This document shows, piece after piece, positions 57,538 to 64,000 of a stretch of 64,000 bases of DNA. The notes under the pieces were generated by a model that had not been told where the DNA came from, searched no databases, and saw only the letters and a list, made by a program, of their open reading frames with translations. Position numbers and translations under genes: made by a program. Source of the DNA: Clostridium sp. ZS2-4 (GTDB lineage Bacteria; Bacillota; Clostridia; Clostridiales; Clostridiaceae); contig NZ_JAPPRQ010000011.1 in the NCBI RefSeq assembly GCF_026719745.1, forward strand, positions 62,001 through 126,000. Direction: 5' to 3'. Position 1 is the first letter of the stretch; every line of letters starts with the position of its first letter.

Positions 57538-57568
57538 AAAAAGTCGTTGCGTTTGCATCGACTTTTTT
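57538..57568 (+). terminator. Terminator of the DUF1292 gene
   Basis: Stem AAAAAGTCG / CGACTTTTT with a 12-base loop and T tract. Just before it a 13-bp unit (AATAGTAATTAAG) is directly duplicated, spanning the stop codon. Confidence 0.75.
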
Positions 57569-57627
57569 AAAATAGAGGTATAATAAAATAGAGGTATAAT
57601 AAAATAGAGATATAATAAAATAGAGGT
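57569..57627 (+). repeat. Tandem 16-bp repeat carrying TATAAT and AGAGGT
   Basis: The unit AAAATAGAGGTATAAT occurs three times (57569-57584, 57585-57600, 57601-57616 with one change) plus an 11-base partial copy. The last AGAGGTGG serves as the ribosome site of the HAD gene. Each unit has a perfect -10 box, but no -35 box is evident. Confidence 0.8.
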
Positions 57628-57633
57628 GGTTAT

Positions 57634-58287
57634 ATGGAGAAGCTTGCTATATTTGATGTGGATTTTACTCTTACTAAAAAAGAAACTTTTATTGAGTTAT
57701 ATTTATTTATGATGATAAAAAATCCAAGACTAATAATGCATATGCCAAGAAGTTTAAAAATTGCATTTTTTTATTTATTTAAGATTTATGATGCAGGAAA
57801 GGCAAAAGAAGCTTTTGGAAAGTTTCTGGAAGGTATTCATGAAGAACAAATGCAAAAGCTGGTAAAAGAATTTTATGAAAAAAGATTAAGTAAAATTCTT
57901 TACGAGGATGCTATAGATACCATTAAAAAATTAAAAAATGAAGGGTATAAGATATATTTAATATCAGCTTCACCTGAAATATATTTAAATGAGTTATATA
58001 GTATAAAAGAAGTTGATAAAATTATTGGAACGAAATTAAGGTGTGAAAATGGCATATTTAGGAGTATAATAGAGGGAGAAAACTGTAAAGGTGAGGAAAA
58101 AGTTAGAAGATTAAAAGAAGTTTTGGAAAAAGAAAATATTCATGTGGATTTTAAAGAATCTTACATGTTTTCAGATTCGCTTTCAGATTTGCCTTTGTTT
58201 AGATTAGTTGGAAAACCCTACTTGATAAATTATAAGGGAAAGCATAGCAAAAACAAAGATAAAATTGAAATATTAAAATGGAAGTAA
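57634..58287 (+). CDS. HAD-superfamily phosphatase (SerB-like, subfamily IB)
   Basis: The 217-residue protein has the DxDxT nucleophile motif in AIFDVDFTLTKKETF (Asp8 and Asp10), motif II in KIYLISASPEIY and motif III/IV in MFSDSLSDLPLFRLVGKPYLIN. These mark HAD-IB phosphatases such as phosphoserine phosphatase-like and glycerol-1-phosphatase-like enzymes. The substrate is not clear. AGAGGTGG precedes the ATG. The next gene starts 13 bp later. Confidence 0.85.
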   Translation: MEKLAIFDVDFTLTKKETFIELYLFMMIKNPRLIMHMPRSLKIAFFYLFKIYDAGKAKEAFGKFLEGIHEEQMQKLVKEFYEKRLSKILYEDAIDTIKKLKNEGYKIYLISASPEIYLNELYSIKEVDKIIGTKLRCENGIFRSIIEGENCKGEEKVRRLKEVLEKENIHVDFKESYMFSDSLSDLPLFRLVGKPYLINYKGKHSKNKDKIEILKWK

Positions 58288-58300
58288 AAGGGGGAAGATT

Positions 58301-59119
58301 ATGCCTGAATGTTTTAGAGAAAAATTCATTTTAAATGATGAAGTAAAATCATGTGATGAATTTAAAGAAGAACTTTTGAATAAAGGTAAGTCTTTATATG
58401 AGGTTATAAGAATAATTAGAGGAGTGCCTCTTTTTTTAGAAGATCATTTGGAAAGACTTGAAAATTCAGCATCAGTCATAGGGAAAGAACTTTGGATGAA
58501 TAAGATTGAAATTGAAAATAAAATCCAGAAACTTTGCCGAGAAAACAATGTGTTTGAAGGCAATGTAAAGATTATATTTAATAATAGAGATGAAAAAAAG
58601 ACTTTTTTAGTATACTTTATTAAACACAATTATCCCACAGAGGGTATGTATAAAAATGGAGTTTCTGTTGCACTGTATAATGCGGAAAGAGAAAACCCAA
58701 ATGCTAAAGTTATAAATATGAATTTGAGAGAAACTACAAATAAAATAATTAAAGAAAAGGGAGTATACGAGGTAATCTTAGTAGATAAAGACGGCTATAT
58801 AACAGAAGGCAGCAGATCAAATATTTTTATGATTAAAGGTAATAACGTATATACCTCTCCTCTTGAGCATGTTCTTCCAGGTATAACAAGAAAGTATATT
58901 TTATATGTTTGTAAAGGTTTAGGTTTGCAAGTTATAGAGAAAAAAATAAAATATAATGAGATAGATCAATTAGATGCTTTATTTATTAGTGGTACATCTC
59001 CAAAAGTCTTACCAATTTGCTTAGTGGAAAATAATAGATATAATCCTGGAAATATTATTGTACAGCAAATAAAAAAAGGTTATGATAAAATTATAGAAAA
59101 TTACATAAAAGAAGAGTAA
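58301..59119 (+). CDS. Class IV PLP-dependent aminotransferase (PabC/BCAT-like)
   Basis: The 272-residue class IV fold has LYEVIRIIRGVPLFLEDHLERLENSA, the lysine-containing AKVINMNLRETTNKIIKEKG, EVILVDKDGYITEGSRSNIFMI and LPGITRKYIL. The family includes aminodeoxychorismate lyase (folate), D-amino-acid transaminase and branched-chain transaminase. The short length favours a PabC- or D-alanine-type enzyme, but no folate gene is adjacent. AAAAGGGGGAAG precedes the ATG. It lies 13 bp after the HAD phosphatase gene. Confidence 0.82.
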   Translation: MPECFREKFILNDEVKSCDEFKEELLNKGKSLYEVIRIIRGVPLFLEDHLERLENSASVIGKELWMNKIEIENKIQKLCRENNVFEGNVKIIFNNRDEKKTFLVYFIKHNYPTEGMYKNGVSVALYNAERENPNAKVINMNLRETTNKIIKEKGVYEVILVDKDGYITEGSRSNIFMIKGNNVYTSPLEHVLPGITRKYILYVCKGLGLQVIEKKIKYNEIDQLDALFISGTSPKVLPICLVENNRYNPGNIIVQQIKKGYDKIIENYIKEE

Positions 59120-59153
59120 GTTGTTGTTCTGCATTGTAGGAGGAAAAGGATTA

Positions 59154-59975
59154 ATGTATGTAATAAAAAAAATATTAAACAATAATGTAGTCATAGCAGA
59201 AAATAATAATAAGGAAGTTATCTTAGTTGGAAAAGCTATTGGATATGATTTAAAGAAAGGCATGAGCATACCACAAGATAGAATAAAGAGTGTTTTTGTA
59301 AAGCAAAAAGGAGAAAGTGGTCATAATTATGAAAGATTACTTGAAAAAGTAGATAATGAAGTTATTGGTGTTTCGGAAGAAATAATATCTATGTGTGAAA
59401 AAGAGTTAAAGGCTAAATTAAATGATGCCATACATATTTCTCTTGCAGATCATATCAATTTTGCATTACAAAGAGTAGCAAATGGAGTGAAAATTGAAAA
59501 TCCTTTTTTTAATGAATTGAAGGTATTATATCCAAAAGAATTTGAAATTGCTTATAAGGCTTTGGAAATGATAAATAAACGATTTGATAATAAATTACCT
59601 GAAGATGAAGTAGGATTTATTTGTTTGCACATCAGGGCTGCCATAATGGAACAGGATGTGAGTAAATCTTTAGTTTATGCTAAAAAAGTAAAAGAAATAA
59701 TGGATTTAATACAAAAGTTGCTTAAGAAAAAAATTGATAGAAATTCCTTTGAATATATAAGAACTTTAACACATATAAATTTTATGTTAGAGAGAATTAA
59801 AGATAAAAAAACTATAAAGAACGAATTGCTTGACAGTATAAAAAAGGAAATGTTTTACGAATATAATGTAGCAATAAAAGTAGCATTGAAAATTGAAGAT
59901 ATTTTTCAGATGAAAGTTCCAGAAGATGAAATTGGATATATTGCTCTTCATTTAAGAAGACTTTCTGAAAAATAG
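59154..59975 (+). CDS. BglG/LicT-family transcription antiterminator (GlcT-like)
   Basis: The 273-residue protein has an N-terminal CAT RNA-binding domain (YVIKKILNNNVVIAENNNKEVILVGKAIGYDLKKG) and two PTS regulation domains. The conserved histidines are present in LADHINFALQR, CLHIRAA, THINFMLERI and IALHLRRL. It should bind the RNA target at 59979-60010 and prevent termination before the PTS gene when the sugar is present. ATG 59154 follows AGGAGGAAAAGG; a TTG at 59121 lies before the ribosome site. Confidence 0.93.
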   Translation: MYVIKKILNNNVVIAENNNKEVILVGKAIGYDLKKGMSIPQDRIKSVFVKQKGESGHNYERLLEKVDNEVIGVSEEIISMCEKELKAKLNDAIHISLADHINFALQRVANGVKIENPFFNELKVLYPKEFEIAYKALEMINKRFDNKLPEDEVGFICLHIRAAIMEQDVSKSLVYAKKVKEIMDLIQKLLKKKIDRNSFEYIRTLTHINFMLERIKDKKTIKNELLDSIKKEMFYEYNVAIKVALKIEDIFQMKVPEDEIGYIALHLRRLSEK

Positions 59976-59978
59976 AGT

Positions 59979-60010
59979 TGTGTTACTGTTTGATCAGGCA
60001 CGAGCCATAA
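59979..60010 (+). promoter_or_regulatory. Ribonucleic antiterminator (RAT) target
   Basis: The sequence TTGTGTTACTGTTTGATCAGGCA followed by CGAGCC, just after the antiterminator gene, resembles LicT/GlcT RAT elements (ACTG...GATCAGGCA core). Its 3' side overlaps the first arm of the downstream terminator, so the two structures exclude each other. Confidence 0.7.
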
Positions 60011-60050
60011 AGACCACCCGGAATAAGTTGTGTCTTTAAGCTCGTGTTTT
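59999..60050 (+). terminator. Regulated terminator before the PTS gene
   Basis: CACGAGC plus ATAAAGAC pair with GTCTTTA plus GCTCGTG (60032-60046), with a single bulged mismatch and TTTT at 60047-60050. It sits in the leader of the PTS gene and is the expected target of the antiterminator. Confidence 0.85.
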
Positions 60051-60093
60051 CTTATGTTGTATTATAAATGTAGAGAATGAGAGGAAGATAAAT

Positions 60094-62034
60094 ATGAATA
60101 AATATAATGGTGGAAAGATTTTTGCTGTGCTTCAGAAAATAGGAAAATCTTTAATGCTTCCAGTTTCTGTTTTACCAGCAGCTGGACTTTTATTAAGAAT
60201 AGGTCAAAATGACTTGCTAGGTAGATATGGAATTGTATTTCAAAATTTAGCAACCGCTGGAGATGCTATATTTGGTAATTTGCCTCTTATTTTTGCAGTT
60301 GGAGTTGCAATAGGATTTTCAGGAGGAGAAGCAGTTGCGGCTCTTGCTGCGGTATTAGGACAATTAATATTAGAAGCTGTAATAGAAGCAACTGGTGCTA
60401 GAATTAATATAACAATACATATGGGTGTTTTTGGAGGAATAATGATAGGGCTTATAGCAGCAGTACTTTATAACAAATATCATAATATAAAGCTTCCTAA
60501 GGTGTTGGGCTTTTTTGGTGGAAAGAGATTTGTACCTATAATAACTTCAGTAGCAGCTCTTGTATTTGCAGTGATAGGAGTAACTGTTTGGCCACCAATT
60601 CAAAATGGTATAGATGCCTTTGCACAGAAGGTAAGTGCTTCGGTTTTAGGTCCTGCGTTTTATGCGGCAGGGAAAAGATTACTTATCCCAGTAGGACTTC
60701 ATCATATGTATTATCCAGCTTTCTTATTTCAATTTGGTGAATTTACAGTTAATGGAGTTAGATATTTTGGAGATTCAGCTAGATATTTTCATGGTGACCC
60801 TACAGCAGGAGTGTTTATGGCAGCAGAATATCCAGTGTTAATGTTTGGTCTGCCAGGAGCTGCACTTGCTATAATAGCGGCAGCAAAAGGGGAAAATAGA
60901 AAGAAAATTGCAGGTATGATGATATCAGCAGCTTTCGTATCATTCTTAACGGGTATAACAGAACCTATTGAATTCTCATTTATATTTGCAGCACCTATAT
61001 TATTTGTTTTCCATGTACTAGCAGCTTTTGTGTCAGGTATTATAACCAGTTTGTTAAATATAAGATTGGGATATACTTTTTCAGCATCAGCAATAGATTA
61101 TGTATTAGGCTTTAAATTTGCAGGACATCCATGGCTTTTGTGGCCAGTAGGTATAGGTTTTTTTGCAGCATATTTTGGTGTTTTTTATTTTGCAATTAAA
61201 GCTAAGAATATAATGACACCGGGGAGAGAAAAAATGGGAGAACATAGTGTGATGCCAATTGAAGTGAAGGGGATTTCTAAAGGAGTTAAGGTTTTAGAGG
61301 CAATAGGCGGGGAAAATAATATTTTAGGATTAGATGCATGTATAACAAGATTAAGATTAAGTTTAAAAGATATTTCATTAGTAGATAAGCCAACTTTAAA
61401 AGCATTAGGTGCAGCAGGATTTTGGGAAGCGGGTAATAATATTCAAGCAATATTTGGAACAGAAGCAGAAAAGATAAGAGACGATATAAAGTTTATACTG
61501 GATGATATAAGACTTCATAAAAGAGATGCTGTAGATGAGTTATCGATTGAAAACATAGAGAAAGTAGAGTCAACAGATTCAATTATTAAAGTTCAAAATC
61601 CTGTGAATGGTGAAATTATAGCTTTAGAAAATGTTCCCGATGAGGTTTTTGCAGAGAAAATACTGGGAGATGGTTTTGCTGTTGTTCCAATAGATAACAA
61701 AGTTTTTGCTCCAATTGATGGTGAAGTTGCAGTATTGTTTCCTACTAAACATGCCGTAGCAATTAAAAGTGAACAAGGAGTGGAAGTGCTTGTTCATATT
61801 GGAATTGATACTATAGATTTAAATGGTGAAGGTTTTATAGCTTATGTTGAACAAGGAGATATGGTTAAAAAGGGAGATTTGCTTATTACCTTCGATAATT
61901 TTATTGTTGATGAAAAGGCAAAAAGTTTAATAACACCGGTTATAATAACAAATATGGAAAAAGTATCAAAAATAAGAGTGGAATACGGAAATAAAGGATA
62001 TGGAGAAAAAGCAGCGGAAATTAAAATGAAATAG
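60094..62034 (+). CDS. PTS glucose/N-acetylglucosamine transporter EIICBA
   Basis: The 646-residue fused permease has an IIC domain (LMLPVSVLPAAGLLLRIGQ, FGGKRFVPI, LIPVGLHHMYYPAF, FLTGITEPIEFSF) and an IIB domain with the phosphorylated Cys416 in LDACITRLRL. The IIA domain has His568 in VLVHIGIDTIDLNGEGF and a second His553 in TKHAVAIKS. The IIC part resembles NagE more than PtsG in several stretches, so the sugar may be N-acetylglucosamine or glucose. Expression should depend on the upstream antiterminator, RAT and terminator. AGAGGAAG precedes the ATG. Confidence 0.92.
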   Translation: MNKYNGGKIFAVLQKIGKSLMLPVSVLPAAGLLLRIGQNDLLGRYGIVFQNLATAGDAIFGNLPLIFAVGVAIGFSGGEAVAALAAVLGQLILEAVIEATGARINITIHMGVFGGIMIGLIAAVLYNKYHNIKLPKVLGFFGGKRFVPIITSVAALVFAVIGVTVWPPIQNGIDAFAQKVSASVLGPAFYAAGKRLLIPVGLHHMYYPAFLFQFGEFTVNGVRYFGDSARYFHGDPTAGVFMAAEYPVLMFGLPGAALAIIAAAKGENRKKIAGMMISAAFVSFLTGITEPIEFSFIFAAPILFVFHVLAAFVSGIITSLLNIRLGYTFSASAIDYVLGFKFAGHPWLLWPVGIGFFAAYFGVFYFAIKAKNIMTPGREKMGEHSVMPIEVKGISKGVKVLEAIGGENNILGLDACITRLRLSLKDISLVDKPTLKALGAAGFWEAGNNIQAIFGTEAEKIRDDIKFILDDIRLHKRDAVDELSIENIEKVESTDSIIKVQNPVNGEIIALENVPDEVFAEKILGDGFAVVPIDNKVFAPIDGEVAVLFPTKHAVAIKSEQGVEVLVHIGIDTIDLNGEGFIAYVEQGDMVKKGDLLITFDNFIVDEKAKSLITPVIITNMEKVSKIRVEYGNKGYGEKAAEIKMK

Positions 62035-62188
62035 AAACAGAATGTAATTTTATTTTAACGTGTCTAATAAGAAATTTGTTGAACAATTTTCTTAAAGTAT
62101 GCAGAGAAAAAGACGATAATTTATTAAAATACTATATCAAGATATGGTATACTTTTCATATAAGTATAATGACTGGGGAGTGAATTAA

Positions 62189-64000
62189 TTGAGTGAACAA
62201 ATTTTTACAGGTAAAACTTTGGAAGAATGTTTAGACTTAGCAAGTTCCCAATTAAATACTGCAAAAGAAAACATTAAATATAAAATAATTGAAGAAAAGA
62301 AAGGATTTTTTAAAAAAAAGATTTCTATTTCAGTACAGTTTGAGAAAGAAGTAAAAGAAAATAAAAACGGAAGTATAAGAGTTGAGAATGGTAAGATAAT
62401 TGTTAAAAATCCTAAGGAAGGTGGAAGACCAGCTTCTATAAGTTCTAATAATGAAATTATAGTTAGGGTTGACAATACTGAAGTTAAGTATAAAAAAGAG
62501 GTATACGAGGACAGCGATATAGAGGTGGTTTTCCATGAAAACACCGCTGAAAGAAGAATGAATATAAGTATAAGTCCAGATAAGATGAAAGCTTTTATAA
62601 GTATTGAGTATATTCCACAAAATATATATACACTTAAAGATTCATCAGTGGATTTGGAGTTAAAGCCAGAAAGAGAAATTATAAAGCAAGTATATCCTAA
62701 ACCATATACATCACAAGAAATTAAAGAAGAACTAACCACAAATGGAATAAATTCTGGTATAATAGAAGAAAACATAGAAAAATGTACTAATATGGAAAAT
62801 ATAGGTGAGCTGTTAATAGCACAAGGAGAAGAAACTATACATGGTACAGATGATATAATTAAGATTACTTTTAAAACTGAAAGTGAAACTAAAGCATTAA
62901 AAGAAGACGATCATGGAAAGATAGATTATAAGTGTATAGGATATGTTAAAACAGTTCAAGATGGTGAAGTTCTTGCAGAAAGATATGAAGGTAAACAGGG
63001 AAAAGATGGTGTAGATGTCAAAGGTGTTTTGAAAAAATATAAGCCAGGCAAAAAGATTACTATTCAGGCAGGTGAAGGCTGTGAATTTAAAGATCCTAAT
63101 ACTATAGTTGCTACTATTGAAGGAAAGCCATCGGTAAAAGGGCAATTGTTTTGTGTTCATCAAGTACATGAAGTGAAAAGTGATGTAGATATAAAAACAG
63201 GAAATATTGAATTTGTAGGGGATATAATTGTCTCTGGAAATGTTAAGGAAGGAATGCAAATTAGTGCAGGTCATGATTTGTTTATTAATAAAAATGTAGA
63301 ATGTGCTAAAATATCATCAAAGGGAGATTTGGAGATATTAGGAAATATAATTAATTCTACTATAAGCAGTGGAGGAGAAGATGTAAGTAATCTTAGAAAG
63401 ATTAAGGATTTAGAAAAATTAAATTCAGCTTTAGTAGAACTGATCAAAACAGTAGAGCGTGTAAAAAAACATAAGCTACTTGGAGAAAATATACATGACG
63501 GTGAAATAATAAAAGTGCTTATTGAAAATAAATTTAAATATATGATTGAATTTTGTAAGGAATATATTGAAATCGTACAAGCCACTGAAAACAGTGAAGA
63601 AAAAAAATTGGCAAGTGTAATTAAGCAAAAACTTATTGGGTGTGCACCACTTAGCATAAAGAATTTTTCTGAGCTGAATATTTTAACAAAATTCATTGAT
63701 TCTATTATTAAAATGCTTAGAGGGACTTCAATTGCTCCTGTAAATATGAAAATAAGTTATTGTCAAGATTCGTTTTTAACAAGTTCTGGGAATATCGTAA
63801 TTTCCGGCAAGGGTGAGTATGTTTCAAAAATTATAGCATATGAAAGTGTAGAGTTTATAACTCCAACAAGTGTTGCAAGGGGTGGTGTAATAAAAGCAAA
63901 AAATAAAATTAAATGTAAGAAAGTTGGAAGCGAAGGAGGAGTATCTACTAAATTAATTGTTGAACCACAAGGAAATATTTGGGCCGATATTGCTTATCAA
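62189..64000 (+). CDS. FapA family protein (DUF342), 3' end outside the window
   Basis: The frame is open from TTG 62189 (after GGGGAG) to the window end, giving 604 residues so far. The N-terminus (TGKTLEECLDLASSQLNTAKENIKYKIIEEKKGFFKKK) is a Jag_N-like domain. A DUF342 region follows with DGVDVKGVLKKYKPGKKITIQAGEG, VKSDVDIKTGNIEFVGDIIVSGNVKEGMQISAGHDLFI, a coiled-coil insertion (LRKIKDLEKLNSALVELIKTVERV) and the return of the beta-helix (GNIVISGKGEYVSKIIAYESVEF). FapA proteins polymerise or act in cell-surface or flagellar placement; the function here is unknown. Confidence 0.85.
   Translation, partial: MSEQIFTGKTLEECLDLASSQLNTAKENIKYKIIEEKKGFFKKKISISVQFEKEVKENKNGSIRVENGKIIVKNPKEGGRPASISSNNEIIVRVDNTEVKYKKEVYEDSDIEVVFHENTAERRMNISISPDKMKAFISIEYIPQNIYTLKDSSVDLELKPEREIIKQVYPKPYTSQEIKEELTTNGINSGIIEENIEKCTNMENIGELLIAQGEETIHGTDDIIKITFKTESETKALKEDDHGKIDYKCIGYVKTVQDGEVLAERYEGKQGKDGVDVKGVLKKYKPGKKITIQAGEGCEFKDPNTIVATIEGKPSVKGQLFCVHQVHEVKSDVDIKTGNIEFVGDIIVSGNVKEGMQISAGHDLFINKNVECAKISSKGDLEILGNIINSTISSGGEDVSNLRKIKDLEKLNSALVELIKTVERVKKHKLLGENIHDGEIIKVLIENKFKYMIEFCKEYIEIVQATENSEEKKLASVIKQKLIGCAPLSIKNFSELNILTKFIDSIIKMLRGTSIAPVNMKISYCQDSFLTSSGNIVISGKGEYVSKIIAYESVEFITPTSVARGGVIKAKNKIKCKKVGSEGGVSTKLIVEPQGNIWADIAYQ

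Noticed and set aside
62185-62775. Long minus-strand open frame opposite the last gene
   Set aside because: It is antisense to a well-supported FapA/DUF342 gene that stays open to the window end and matches the family; the minus-strand frame has no ribosome site or recognisable protein.

Overview
The window is a low-GC, gene-dense piece of a spore-forming anaerobic Firmicute, almost certainly a Clostridium. The evidence is an AT-rich sequence with AGGAGG-type ribosome sites and frequent TTG/GTG starts, the sporulation operons spoIIAA-spoIIAB-sigF and spoVAC-spoVAD-spoVAEb, a one-chain pyruvate:ferredoxin oxidoreductase, the six-cysteine peptide SCIFF with its radical-SAM maturase, and the conserved block ruvAB-queA-tgt-yajC-(SCIFF)-secDF-apt-relA-dtd-hemZ-hisS-aspS. 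No tRNA, rRNA, transposase or CRISPR array was seen. Species was not determined.

Layout. 1-7412: end of an exopolysaccharide/cell-surface glycan cluster (polymerase/ligase, initiating sugar transferase, secreted glycosidase-like protein, WecG/TagA transferase, GT4 transferase, MurJ-type flippase). 7451-10858: nitroreductase, cyclohydrolase-like protein, and an orphan N6-adenine DNA methyltransferase resembling C. difficile CamA. 11097-14669: sporulation genes. 14723-18062 (minus strand): class A PBP and hpt. 18199-25250: HflX, small zinc-ribbon protein, nucleotidyltransferase, MocR-type regulator, HEAT-repeat protein, YigZ, YebC. 25607-28412: three unrecognised genes and a BofC-position anchored protein. 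28542-46936: the conserved recombination/queuosine/secretion/stringent-response/aminoacyl-tRNA block, in which the usual recJ slot holds a truncated DHH-domain protein lacking most catalytic residues. 46982-50354: a likely 6S RNA, a CsoR/CstR-type repressor, a two-subunit ThrE-type exporter and glyA. 51019-57516: PFOR, an NSS transporter with a 34-residue MetS-like partner, a 26-residue Arg/Met-rich peptide gene and a DUF1292 protein. 57634-64000: HAD phosphatase, class IV aminotransferase, a BglG-type antiterminator with its RNA target and terminator, a PTS EIICBA, and the start of a FapA/DUF342 gene cut by the window end.

The most unusual signal is a family of four dispersed ~230-270 bp non-coding elements (8018, 24167, 37002, 50352). 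Each has end hairpins with a TTG-N5-CAA apex, inverted arms built of 7-bp units (CCAATCN/CCAGTCN type), a GTTTTGC/GCAAAAC hairpin and a central stem whose two sides change together between copies. All four abut or overlap the stop codon of the preceding gene, and one is inverted. Other points to follow are the degenerate RecJ-like protein with its own promoter, the CamA-like methyltransferase, the Arg/Met microprotein, and an inverted repeat with identical 15-bp spacing at both a MocR-type regulator gene and the nitroreductase start.
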